DNA from: a bacterium
Lineage (GTDB): Bacteria > Zhuqueibacterota > Zhuqueibacteria > Zhuqueibacterales > Zhuqueibacteraceae
Length of the DNA stretch: 64,000 nt
Reading direction: 5' to 3'
NCBI GenBank assembly: GCA_023150945.1
Contig: JAKLJX010000021.1
Coordinates: forward strand, 56,254-120,253
The notes under the pieces are model-generated. The model ran no database searches. It was not told the origin of the DNA and was given only the letters and a program-made list of their open reading frames with translations. Made by a program: the position numbers and the translations under genes. This document shows, piece by piece, positions 8,268 through 17,319 of the stretch. How positions within the stretch are numbered: the first letter of the stretch is position 1; each line of letters begins with the position of its first letter.

Positions 8268-9935
8268 TCATTCTCCCGCGTATTTGGATAATGACTCGTC
8301 AAGCTTGTGCGCGTAGCTCCACATCATGAGCAAGTCCGGCAAGCCGTGGCCATGATAGCCTTGATCGTTTCGTTTCCTCGGCAGCGAAAGCCGCTTCCAA
8401 TATCCCTTCTCGGCTTGCGCTTCATCGCCGAGATCGATCAAAGCCTGTCGCAATTTTTTCGATAGACTTTCCGAGCGCGCGATTCGCGAGCGCAAGCCCT
8501 GAAAGCCCGGAAGCCATTCGTCTTCATTGAAATCTTTGTTTTGAAAATCCGCCGGATCATAAAACTGCTCGAATTCGGCTCTGCGTTTGTTAGGCAGATA
8601 TTTGAGCTCTAAACGGTGTTTCAAAATTTTTTCGACGGACAAGCCCGCCTCCGGCAGCGGAGTGCTTGAAACAAAATATGGCCGCAGAGACGGATAATGC
8701 CCCTTAATCTTGGCATCCGGCACTCTGCCCAATTGATTACCGGTGATGACTTCGAAATTGAGAGTAGAAAAATACTTTTCTCTTTCGATTTGAAGGCGGC
8801 GCGCGATTTCCTTGGCGTGCGCCAGCAACTTTTCCCCGCGTTGGTGCGCGAGCATGTAGGGATAATTGGCTTTGCATATCACGACTGCAGCAGCAATGGT
8901 GGGAATGGGAGGCTTGTTTGGATCAAAAAGCCCGACCTTGGTCAAAGCTGTTTTCATATTCTCTTCATACGCTGAACAAAATCGCGCGGCATAATCCAAC
9001 GCCCACGGCGCAGGAAGAAGGGCGAACAAATCATCGCCGCCTAAAATGAGCGGCAGCACAGGCAGCACGTCTTTGTCTTCTTGACGTAATTGTCGCTTTA
9101 AAAGTTCAACGCAAGGTTCAGCCAATGCCGCTCGCAGTGATTGTGATAGCGCCAGGGAGAGTGCTCGCATTTTCTCCTTTGATGAGCATTGTTTGAATAC
9201 TGCACCCATCGCATTGCCATCTGCAAGCAAATAAGCCACGTAACGCTTGGGATCGAACTTGGCAATGGCTTCGGTCCAATCGCCGCCGTCGGGTCTTCGC
9301 AGAGGATACTCGCCTTCATTCCATCCGGCCTGTTTCCAAATAGTTTCGCGAAATCTGTCGAGAAAGCCGACGTCGGTTTGCAGTCCTTCCTGACGGTCCC
9401 TTTCAACAGCTTTGTTGATACAGCTTTGACAGAGATAATTGGGCCTTTCGGTTACGTCTTCTTCGAATCTACTTTTGTGATGAATCGCCATTCCCATGCC
9501 GCACGAGGCGCAAAACGCCGTAAAAGGTAGATGAAGTACGGACGCGGCAATGTCGCCGCGATTCTTGGCTTTGCGCAATTCGTCGTGCGCCTCTGTATTG
9601 GCCTTGTCAAAGGCTGGCGGATCATAAGGCACAGGCTCGGCAACCGTCAAGCTGCCGCCCGTGCAGCGGCGATAGAGTTCCGCTAAATCATTCCCGAACT
9701 TGATCGCGGTGTCGCGGGCATGATCGCCATGAAAGAGAATACGAAAAGCGCCGCCGTCATTGACGATGAGATCATCTTTAGGATTGCCCTTGTGCTTTTG
9801 CAATAAAGCCTCTGCGCCTTGCTCGCAAAAGCGCGAGAGCAATTGGCTTCCGCCCACGACTTCACGCAGTCGCGCGGAGCGAAACAGCAGATCCTGAATC
9901 TTATCGGCTTCCGCCGCGAGAAGATAACTCGACAT
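8268..9935 (-). CDS. cas10: Cas10 large subunit, HD-less, with GGDD cyclase motif
   Basis: The start at ATG 9935 is chosen because AAAGGAG lies 7 nt upstream and it leaves a 14-nt gap after the previous gene; a longer frame from about 9989 would overlap that gene. The product is 555 residues. It begins directly in the first palm domain (ADKIQDLLF, RLREVVGGS), so the N-terminal HD DNase domain of many Cas10 proteins is absent. A zinc finger has Cys at 142, 145, 169 and 172. The second palm domain carries ADGNAMGAVF and LGGDDLFALLP, with GGDD at 299-302, the signature that makes cyclic oligoadenylates from ATP on target RNA binding. The adjacent CARF genes fit that output. DNA cleavage is not expected. 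Confidence 0.93.
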   Translation of the reverse strand: MSSYLLAAEADKIQDLLFRSARLREVVGGSQLLSRFCEQGAEALLQKHKGNPKDDLIVNDGGAFRILFHGDHARDTAIKFGNDLAELYRRCTGGSLTVAEPVPYDPPAFDKANTEAHDELRKAKNRGDIAASVLHLPFTAFCASCGMGMAIHHKSRFEEDVTERPNYLCQSCINKAVERDRQEGLQTDVGFLDRFRETIWKQAGWNEGEYPLRRPDGGDWTEAIAKFDPKRYVAYLLADGNAMGAVFKQCSSKEKMRALSLALSQSLRAALAEPCVELLKRQLRQEDKDVLPVLPLILGGDDLFALLPAPWALDYAARFCSAYEENMKTALTKVGLFDPNKPPIPTIAAAVVICKANYPYMLAHQRGEKLLAHAKEIARRLQIEREKYFSTLNFEVITGNQLGRVPDAKIKGHYPSLRPYFVSSTPLPEAGLSVEKILKHRLELKYLPNKRRAEFEQFYDPADFQNKDFNEDEWLPGFQGLRSRIARSESLSKKLRQALIDLGDEAQAEKGYWKRLSLPRKRNDQGYHGHGLPDLLMMWSYAHKLDESLSKYAGE

Positions 9936-9949
9936 GGTTTTGCTCCTTT

Positions 9950-11656
9950 CTATGATTTTCTTGCAGGAGGCAAGAAGTCTATTCCACATTCACGGCACAG
10001 AGTTTCCCACGAAACCGCCGAGACGTCAAAAGCTATTGCGGTTTTGGTTTGCACTCCATGCTCCGCCCAGAAGTCACGAAAATTGTCGAAATTCATCTTT
10101 GCTATTCGAAAGGCGGCTTGCGCAAGCTTCTTTGTAACCGATAAGCAAAAATGAATTGCATTGTTGCGCAAATCCGGAAGATCAGCCATTTTGAAGCCGT
10201 CTGCAATCCATTCTTCGATGATGAGAGGTGGCGTTCCAGCAGGGTCGGAACGGTTGAGCGTATAAGATTTTTCTTGAAGAGAGGCATTCACACTTTTTAG
10301 GATGGTATTTGTTTGCCACATCCCAAGCCTGGTAAAAAAATTAAAAACGTCCTGTTCGGAACGCAGCGGGGGATTTTTCGTTATGCGACGAAGGCGTTTT
10401 AAAATAAACAGCCTTGAACGACAAAGAACTTCGTGCAAACTGGCCGCCCGCAATAAAGCGGAGCGATAGTCTTCGTTCCTTTTGATGAGGCGGTAAATTT
10501 TGGCTAACTCATCACGAGCGTAAATCAGCAAATTGTCAGTCGTGAGATACAGCGATTTGGGCAAATCCACCTGGCCTTGCTGTTCCCTGCCCGTTTGTAA
10601 TTTGGTTATCTGCCTGAGAAGTTGCGCACCCGCATCTCCGGCGCTTTTTTCTTTCTCAGCATGCGGCCAATCGCTCAACTCCTGAACGGCTGTGGGCATA
10701 ACGAATTGGGGTTGATTGGGTTTTGGAGCGTTGTTGTTTTGATTAGTTGCCGATGCTTTAATTGGTGTCGGTTTAGATTGAGAAACGACGTAATCCTTCA
10801 ACGCGCCGGTGTAATCCGCATTCTCCCACAGCTCATAAATCTTCAACGCCTCCATCAATTTTTCGGCAGCCTGCTTTTCTCCATCCGTGAAGAACTGCTC
10901 CGTGTTGCGGCGAAGATTTTCAACCAATTCTCTCGCGTTGCGAAAGGCATATTGCTCATAAAGCCTTTCCGCCTGCTGCCATTCGCGCAGCCCAAACAGC
11001 TTGTAGGGATTTTCGAGAATTTGAATATAACAAGCGTCTCCGTAAGGCCGATTGAATTCAGGCTCGTACGCGTCGTCGTCAAAATCGACATACGAAATGT
11101 CGATGTCGGCGTAGGCGCCAAGAAGATAAGCACCTGCCACCATGCTCTTCTTGCCGCCGGTGATGTCGAGCACGACTTGCTTGTGCGTGTAATCTTTCAC
11201 TAGATCAATAACTTCCTTACGGACCTGACGAAATACCTCTTCAGGCTTGTGGCTCTTGAGCACGGTGCATACAATTTCCGGCGTTTTCGCAAGAGCCTTG
11301 AGCTTTGGATTCTTCTCGAATAGTTGGATAATAAGATCAGCTACAAAACTGCCCCAGTCACCGCCTCGGAGGTTCGTGCCGTAAAAATCATTGAGCAATA
11401 ACAAAATCTTTTTCGTCGGCTTCCAGGCGCAAACGGACTGGAGCAATGGCTCCAAAGAATGCCCCGCTAGCATGATCAGAGCCTCGCGAGAGGTGGAAGG
11501 TAGTCGTGGCGGCTCTCTCGTGCACGCGAGTGCAAGCTCATGCGGAAGAAACTTCTCAATGTAATCCTGCCAACGCTCAGGAGAATCAATCGGAGTTTTT
11601 TTATATTTTTCCCAATAGTGGATTTTGAGATCGTTACGGTATTCTGTCTGGTCCAT
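9950..11656 (-). CDS. CARF-HEPN ribonuclease, Csm6-like (Cas02710/TIGR02710 type)
   Basis: ATG 11656 follows AAAGGAG at about 11 nt; 568 residues. The N-terminal half is CARF-like: a strand ending LLLLND at 85-90, VVLDITGGKKSMVAGAYLLG at 161-180 (the DxTGGKKxM ligand loop of the Cas02710 family) and DISYVDFDDD. A polar Asn/Gln/Pro linker spans 292-320. The C-terminal part is helical and ends with LPDLRNNAIHF; R497 to H502 is an Rx4H motif as in HEPN RNases, preceded by the Leu-Arg-Asn context common in Csm6/Csx1. The expected role is a non-specific RNase switched on by the cyclic oligoadenylate made by the adjacent Cas10. No PD-(D/E)xK motif was seen, which argues against Card1/Can2. Ring size of the activator cannot be told. 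Confidence 0.85.
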   Translation of the reverse strand: MDQTEYRNDLKIHYWEKYKKTPIDSPERWQDYIEKFLPHELALACTREPPRLPSTSREALIMLAGHSLEPLLQSVCAWKPTKKILLLLNDFYGTNLRGGDWGSFVADLIIQLFEKNPKLKALAKTPEIVCTVLKSHKPEEVFRQVRKEVIDLVKDYTHKQVVLDITGGKKSMVAGAYLLGAYADIDISYVDFDDDAYEPEFNRPYGDACYIQILENPYKLFGLREWQQAERLYEQYAFRNARELVENLRRNTEQFFTDGEKQAAEKLMEALKIYELWENADYTGALKDYVVSQSKPTPIKASATNQNNNAPKPNQPQFVMPTAVQELSDWPHAEKEKSAGDAGAQLLRQITKLQTGREQQGQVDLPKSLYLTTDNLLIYARDELAKIYRLIKRNEDYRSALLRAASLHEVLCRSRLFILKRLRRITKNPPLRSEQDVFNFFTRLGMWQTNTILKSVNASLQEKSYTLNRSDPAGTPPLIIEEWIADGFKMADLPDLRNNAIHFCLSVTKKLAQAAFRIAKMNFDNFRDFWAEHGVQTKTAIAFDVSAVSWETLCRECGIDFLPPARKS

Positions 11657-11755
11657 CTTTTATTTTTCTCCTTTAGCGAGGCTATCAATGGCAAGCCTGC
11701 TTAAGTTCAATGAATGTCGTAAACTTCTTGTGGAAATCCCACCTTCCCAACCTTG

Positions 11756-12913
11756 TCACAATCTTGCCTCCGGCAGCCGAATGAACTCCCGATCCAGCCG
11801 AATGCCATAGCATGTGTCCCCGCGTGGACCGATGGCGGAAACAACGTACCACCGGTGGAAATCCTCCTCCGGAAATCTCTCACAGATTTTGCGTTTGAGA
11901 TTGCTGAAATGGGGACGTAGATGCTCCAAATCGATGCGGCCTTCCTTGCTGAAAGCTTTGAGAAAACGGCTGCGCATGCCATGGCGCTGCACCAGAGTTT
12001 CATACAGACTCTTCATACGCGCCGAAGCCTGGCGGGAGAAATGTCCATCGGCCTTTGGCTTCTCGAAATAGCTTTCATAATTCTCCCGAGCAACACGTTC
12101 ATCGCGCTTGGCACTCTTCTCGACAAAATACCAATAGATTGCCAACTCCGCTGGCTCCAGGGGAATTGGAATAGCGCCGATCAAAATGCGATGCTGATCA
12201 ACGTCAATGCTGAGTGGCAGGAGTTGGGGTGCAACATTCACCTCGCGCTGCACCCACGCGAGAATGTCCTGATAGTCGGGAGAGCGCAGCAGCTCCGCGG
12301 GCACATGCGGCCGCAAACGCAGGAAAGGAATTTCTACGAGTTCGACGTGCACATCCTTTGCATCAAAAGCCAGACCGCCGTACGTAGTCATGGGCCTCGA
12401 TTGGCGGGGCGGAAAGAAGAAATCCGAATTTGTCTCCGCCTCCCACGGCGCGACAAAGAGATGGTACATGTGATCCTGCGGCCTTGCGAGAAGCTGCATC
12501 ACCATCGCGAGATAGACGCTCATGGTGCGCCTGCCGCCCGCAACAACGGTGTGCAAACAAAATTGTTTGTCGGTGGTCATTTCCATCACTGATCCCATAA
12601 TCAAATCCAAATACGCCTGACTTTGGCGTGAGTTGGCGATGTCCGCTATTTCGTCGCCTCCGAGACAGGCCACGCGCACACTTTCCGCCGAGAACTGAAT
12701 ATCAGTAAAACACTCGGGATACTCACGGCACAGCTTGTAAAACTCACCGGCAACGGGATTCAGCAGCTCGGAAACGATTTTTTGTTTTGCCACTCCACTC
12801 GCTATGCCAATCACCTTTGTTATGGCGATCCTTCGTTTGACACACAAACCGTACAGGGTCTCAGTCAGCACCTTGGGGTGCAAGCCCAGCATTGCCAACA
12901 GGTGATGTTTCAT
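11756..12913 (-). CDS. NE0113-family CARF protein (putative CRISPR ring nuclease) with C-terminal extension
   Basis: ATG 12913 is taken as start; a TTG codon directly before it is possible. The product is 385 residues. It opens with HLLAMLGLHPKVLTETLYGL, the hallmark of the Cas_NE0113/TIGR02584 family, and has VVAGGRRTMSVYLAMVMQLL at 123-142 followed by RPQDHMYHLFV, the CARF ligand site of that family. Family members are annotated as ring nucleases that degrade cyclic oligoadenylate and so switch the Csm6 response off. Residues about 225-385 form a helical, charged C-terminal region with a PLEPAELAIYWYF segment like the winged-helix tail often seen in this family. It is the first visible gene of the cas operon, about 100 nt before the Csm6-like gene. 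Ring cleavage itself is inferred. Confidence 0.8.
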   Translation of the reverse strand: MKHHLLAMLGLHPKVLTETLYGLCVKRRIAITKVIGIASGVAKQKIVSELLNPVAGEFYKLCREYPECFTDIQFSAESVRVACLGGDEIADIANSRQSQAYLDLIMGSVMEMTTDKQFCLHTVVAGGRRTMSVYLAMVMQLLARPQDHMYHLFVAPWEAETNSDFFFPPRQSRPMTTYGGLAFDAKDVHVELVEIPFLRLRPHVPAELLRSPDYQDILAWVQREVNVAPQLLPLSIDVDQHRILIGAIPIPLEPAELAIYWYFVEKSAKRDERVARENYESYFEKPKADGHFSRQASARMKSLYETLVQRHGMRSRFLKAFSKEGRIDLEHLRPHFSNLKRKICERFPEEDFHRWYVVSAIGPRGDTCYGIRLDREFIRLPEARL

Positions 12914-13588
12914 CAAGGATTCCGGAATGGATTGGGTTCTTTGTGCAAGGCGTGAGTTATCGAGGTGCCTACCTGGCCACCATCGGAATACTTCACGGCT
13001 GCCCGGCCAGTAGTTTTCGGGATTCAGGTCGGACCCGCGAGACGCGCTGGAAGTGATCTCCTTGGAACGAGCACCAGAATAATTGCCATGTAGGCGGTTA
13101 CTGCTTCTATGAATTGTAGTGGGATTTCAGCCAGGGTGGAATTCTTCCCGCGAAGACTCGCAAGGGCAGGGAGTGTGAAAACGTGGGTCAAATTTGTCAT
13201 GCCGACCTCTTTTCCGATGCGAAAACTTCACTTCTGAAAAATGGTCGGGATGGCACAAGCGGTCGGCCAAAGTCAAGAAACCGGGCGCTTCTGTCTTCCC
13301 CATGGATTGACCGAAACTCTCGTTGCTTCAGTCAACTCCGCAGGGCAATATATTGCGGCAGAATCAAAATTCAAGTCAAAAAGTGCTGCTTCTCAAAAAA
13401 GTAACACCTGGGTGGCTCGGGCAGAGCGGCCTCTCAGTGGGCGGGTGACGAAACTCAAGAGGCGAATCCCCCCTTCAATACGAGAGCCAGCTACTGGCAG
13501 GGTCATTCCGGCATCGTGCATCTCTATCGTCATTCCAGCGCCAAAAGGTGTACAAACTTGTCCATCTCTGTCCCGGCCACAAAACAAA
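12914..13588. other. Intergenic region upstream of the cas operon
   Basis: About 675 bp without a convincing gene. Short frames on both strands lack ribosome sites and protein-like composition. The cas operon promoter must lie here or inside, but I see no clear -10/-35 pair near 12913. I looked for regularly spaced direct repeats and found no CRISPR array. Confidence 0.6.
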
Positions 13589-13613
13589 AAAGGGAATCGC
13601 GGGGATTCCCTTT
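13589..13613 (-). terminator. Rho-independent terminator of tRNA-fMet
   Basis: A perfect 10-bp stem (AAAGGGAATC pairing with GATTCCCTTT) encloses a 5-nt loop. Read on the minus strand the stem is followed by a T-run (TTTTTTG). It lies 24 nt past the 3' end of the tRNA gene. Confidence 0.85.
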
Positions 13614-13637
13614 CTGATCAAAATCATTCACTTGGCT

Positions 13638-13714
<77 letters not shown>

Positions 13715-13734
13715 GTGTTTTGTGAACGCCTGCC

Positions 13735-13762
13735 AATATAGAAGATTCAGCCAGAAAATCAA
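13735..13762 (-). promoter_or_regulatory. Sigma-70-type promoter of tRNA-fMet
   Basis: On the minus strand a -35 TTGATT (13762-13757) and a -10 TATATT (13740-13735) are separated by 16 nt. The -10 ends 20 nt before the mature tRNA 5' end. The same TATATT box occurs before tRNA-Leu in this window. Confidence 0.65.
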
Positions 13763-14568
13763 GCTATTTCTTGCCATTTTCTTCGGCCGCATTGGCTCAT
13801 AAATATTGTTACCGAAGGTTTTTTGAAATGGCAAGAGGCAATTCACCAAAATGCTTTGATGCGATTGGGGAAAGCAGCTCTTGCATTTCCGTTCATCTTA
13901 CTAGTGAATTCCGTGCCTTATGCGGCTCCACTTGACTCACACTTCGCTGGCGGCACATGGCCTATGACTCCGTGCAGTCTCACTCACCTCACCGCGGCGA
14001 ATTTACCACACTCTGCAATTGCAGGGCAGTGCAGCTTGCCGCAAGGTTTTGTCCTCTCTGCAGAAATAAAGCCACAGGAAAAAGCTGACGGTTTGACATG
14101 CCGGACACGCTTACCCCGCAAGCAGGGGTAGCTCTCCATTTCTCCCCCGTTTAGCTCTGCCCAGCCCACTCCCGCCTTTCTCCGAAAGTATGCCATGACA
14201 ATTCGCAAAGTGACAAAGGTGGCGGTATAGTTTAGCAGGCCGTGATCAAAGTGAAGTACGCCTGGACGTAGATTGGAAGTCTGATTGAAGGTTACGGCGA
14301 GGTGTTTCCGCAAGAACGGTATGCGCCAGTTAGATTTAGGATGAATCGCTCTTGGCCTCGTGCTTTCCACACGCCGCACGCGAAGCCGCGGCCAGCCTCG
14401 ACCTTTTTGCGTTCTGCGCGTCAGGTCGGGCATTTAGGATGAAAACATGGTCGTTCCTCCTTGGCTGAAGAGCCGCTTCATTCCCCTCAACCTGGCGATG
14501 GTCCCTCAGTCCCACAATCTACATCACTGGCCTGCATCGCGCTAACCGAGCTTCAGAAAGGTGAGTCC
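13763..14568. other. Intergenic region between tRNA-fMet and the kinase cassette
   Basis: About 800 bp with no gene I can support. A TTG-started frame at 13823-14131 and a minus frame at 13984-14433 have no ribosome site and no recognisable domain. The region probably contains the promoter of the kinase cassette. Confidence 0.5.
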
Positions 14569-17268
14569 ATGGAAGTCGCAAAAGTTCTGGACGACAAATA
14601 TGAGATCATTTATGAAATCAAACGCGGCGGATTCGGCGTCATCTACTACGGCCGTGACCGCCTGTTTGACAAACCGGTCGCGATCAAGGCCATTCCTCCC
14701 GAGTTGATCGGCGAAGCCAGATACATCGACATTTTCCAGGCTGAGTCGCTGGCGATTGCCCGCCTCAATCATCGCAATATCGTCCGCATCTATGACATCC
14801 GGCGCGGAGAGGGCGGCCAGTTCTACATTATCATGGAATATGTCGATGGCCTCGATTTGGGCAAACTCATCCGCGCCAGCCGCAAGGAGCCGGCGCTGCT
14901 GCCGCCCTCTCTCGCCGCCTACATCGTGGCCGAGATTTGCGCCGGCCTCGATTATGCGCACACCCGGCGCGACCCGGACACGCATCAGCCCTTGCATCTC
15001 ATTCACCAGGACATTTCGCCCGGCAACATCATGCTGAACCGTCTGGGCGAGGTGAAGATCATCGATTTCGGATTGGCCAGCGCACGGCGCCACCAGGCCG
15101 ACAACAACCGCAAAAATGAAGTCGTGGTACAAGGCAAACTGACCTACCTGGCGCCGGAACAGGTGAATGGCAGCGGCAGTCTCGATCAGCGCGCGGATCT
15201 GTTCTCGCTGGGCGTGGTTTTCTATGAAGCCTTGACCGGACAGCGACTTTTCAAAGAGCAGGACGCCGAGGCGATGATCCAGCATCTGCGCAACGGAGAG
15301 TGGGACATTTCCCTGCTCGCGGAGAATCGCATGCCTGCTGCTTTGATCAACATCGTCGAAAGGGCGATCCAGCGTGAGCCGAGCCAGCGCTTTCAATCGG
15401 CCAATCAAATGTACATGGAGCTGATGAGCTACCTTTCGCAGCAAGCGCCGGCGATGGACTATGCCTTCGAACTGGCGAACAGGGTGGAGCGCGTCGCGCC
15501 GGCGCGCGAATCGCGCGCGGCTGCGGACGCGGCCACGGAGCCGGCTCCGCTGGGCGGCTTGGTCGAAACGCCAAGTGCCGGCCAGCGCCTGGAGGAACCC
15601 GCTAACTCGAGCGGCTTCTTTGTGGAAGAAAACAGCACTGAGGCCGGCTTCGAGGCGGCGCCGAAGACCCACGCTTCGTTTCAGCAATCGCGCTTGGAAA
15701 CGGAAGGCGGCGGCGGCGAGAAGGACGAGTTCGAATGGAGCCGGGGATCTGCGCGGCGGGATTTTCCCGAAGAGCTCGAACTGACGCCCGAACCGGAGGA
15801 TGCCGATCAGCGCGCCAAGAACGGCAGCGAACCGCAGGACGTTGCCTTCTACAAGGTCATCGCCGAGGAGGAAGAAGAGGAAGAAGTCCGCACCATCATC
15901 GATGTGATTCGCCTTTCCGCCCGCTCGCACAAGAAGACGATTCTTCTGACGGTCGGCGGCGTGTTGGCGGCATTTCTGCTGTTCACGCTGGTGGATACCT
16001 TCACCCGCTGGACAGGCTGGGGTGCGTCGATCTACGATTTTCTCTTTCCGCCTGCCATCCGACTGGTATCGTTTCCGCCCAATGCCCAGGTCTATCTCGA
16101 CGACCGGTTGCTGCCGAAAACCACGCCGCTGGCGATCGAGAAAATCTCACCGGGCGTGCACAAGCTGACGCTCACCCTGCCGCGCTTTGAGCCGATCACG
16201 CGGTCGATTCAAGTGGCGCCGCAAGGCCGTGCTTCGATCATCGGCGAGAGCGCCAGCGATCAAAATCTGCCCTATGTTTTTCGCTTCAAGACCATCCTGG
16301 AAATCTCCTCCAAGCCGGAGGGCGCCGAGGTCTTCCTGAACAATGTCAAATATACCCAACTCACGCCCTGCCGGGTGGTTTGGGAAGTGGGCGATCCGCT
16401 GGAAATCGAAATGCGCAAAGAAGGTCTCTCCCCGCTGCAGGGCTTCACGCTCAACACGCTGGAGGGTGTCGAGACCATCACCGACCGGCGGCTGTGGCGT
16501 TTTCAACGCATCGAGGAGCAACGCGAGCATTACGCGCTGGAAGGCATTTTTGCCAAGGCCATCACCGTCACCTCCGTGCCGGACCATGCCGAAATCTACG
16601 TCAATGACGGCACCAGCCCGATGGGAATGACCGGCTACAGCAACGAAATCCTGCTCGCCACCGGCAGCCACACCATCACGTTGCAGAAGCCCGGCTTTCT
16701 GCCCAAGTCCTTCAGCATTACGGTCGACGCCAACACGCCTTCGAATTATCACGAGGTGCTGTCGCGCGTGGTGCGCATTTTCGCCAAAGACGGATCCGAT
16801 CCGGGCGACAATGACATCGGCGCGCGCGTGGTGGAGTTGATTTCCGGCGGGCAGCGGGTGCGCACCCGTTCGACCACGCCGTGCGAATTGACCCTGTTGC
16901 CCTACACCTACACCGCCATTCTCTCGAAGGAGGGCTATCAGGACTACACCCTGACCATCCCGCCCACCGGCAACATCGCGATTGCCCGCATGGAAGGTGA
17001 GCGGATCGACGTCGAAGTGGTGGTGCAGGATGAACAAACCGAGGCGCCCCTGAGCGGCGTGCAAATCAGCTATCAACCGCTCTCCCAGCCCAATGCCGTG
17101 CCTTCCTTCTTCGGCCAAACCGAGGAGAGCGGCACGGCACTCAACAAGCTGGCGCCGGGGCAATACCGCTTTCGCGTCAAAAAATTCGGCTATCGTCTGG
17201 CGGTGAAGGAGCTGAAGGTCAGCGCCACGAGCAAGCGCCTGGTGTTCAAACTGCAGTCGGTTTCCTGA
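14569..17268 (+). CDS. Transmembrane Ser/Thr protein kinase with PEGA repeats
   Basis: ATG 14569 follows AAAGGTGA; an in-frame TTG at 14461 is less likely because kinase homology begins right after 14569. Product 899 residues. Kinase domain about 11-290: glycine loop RGGFGVIYYG, Lys40 in VAIK, Glu59 in helix C, catalytic loop HQDISPGN (146-153, HQD in place of HRD with Asp148 and Asn153 kept), DFG at 166-168 and APE at 195-197. It should be active. A low-complexity acidic linker (300-450) leads to a membrane segment near 457-477. Outside the membrane lie at least three PEGA-type repeats (SFPPNAQVYLDD, SKPEGAEVFLNN, SVPDHAEIYVND), probably binding envelope glycans or proteins. It heads a plus-strand cassette with FHA, PP2C and pseudokinase genes, spaced by 23-51 nt. 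Confidence 0.9.
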   Translation: MEVAKVLDDKYEIIYEIKRGGFGVIYYGRDRLFDKPVAIKAIPPELIGEARYIDIFQAESLAIARLNHRNIVRIYDIRRGEGGQFYIIMEYVDGLDLGKLIRASRKEPALLPPSLAAYIVAEICAGLDYAHTRRDPDTHQPLHLIHQDISPGNIMLNRLGEVKIIDFGLASARRHQADNNRKNEVVVQGKLTYLAPEQVNGSGSLDQRADLFSLGVVFYEALTGQRLFKEQDAEAMIQHLRNGEWDISLLAENRMPAALINIVERAIQREPSQRFQSANQMYMELMSYLSQQAPAMDYAFELANRVERVAPARESRAAADAATEPAPLGGLVETPSAGQRLEEPANSSGFFVEENSTEAGFEAAPKTHASFQQSRLETEGGGGEKDEFEWSRGSARRDFPEELELTPEPEDADQRAKNGSEPQDVAFYKVIAEEEEEEEVRTIIDVIRLSARSHKKTILLTVGGVLAAFLLFTLVDTFTRWTGWGASIYDFLFPPAIRLVSFPPNAQVYLDDRLLPKTTPLAIEKISPGVHKLTLTLPRFEPITRSIQVAPQGRASIIGESASDQNLPYVFRFKTILEISSKPEGAEVFLNNVKYTQLTPCRVVWEVGDPLEIEMRKEGLSPLQGFTLNTLEGVETITDRRLWRFQRIEEQREHYALEGIFAKAITVTSVPDHAEIYVNDGTSPMGMTGYSNEILLATGSHTITLQKPGFLPKSFSITVDANTPSNYHEVLSRVVRIFAKDGSDPGDNDIGARVVELISGGQRVRTRSTTPCELTLLPYTYTAILSKEGYQDYTLTIPPTGNIAIARMEGERIDVEVVVQDEQTEAPLSGVQISYQPLSQPNAVPSFFGQTEESGTALNKLAPGQYRFRVKKFGYRLAVKELKVSATSKRLVFKLQSVS

Positions 17269-17319
17269 TTGCGTTAAGGGATTAATGTCACAGCCTTCCA
17301 TGGGAAGGGAGAAGAGATC

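Noticed and set aside
9936..9989. Upstream extension of cas10
   Set aside because: ATG 9935 has a strong ribosome site and avoids overlap with the Csm6-like gene.
12914..13588. Possible CRISPR array next to the cas operon
   Set aside because: No direct repeats of regular length and spacing were found.
13823..14131. Small plus-strand frame with a signal-peptide-like start
   Set aside because: It starts with TTG, has no ribosome site and has no recognisable domain.
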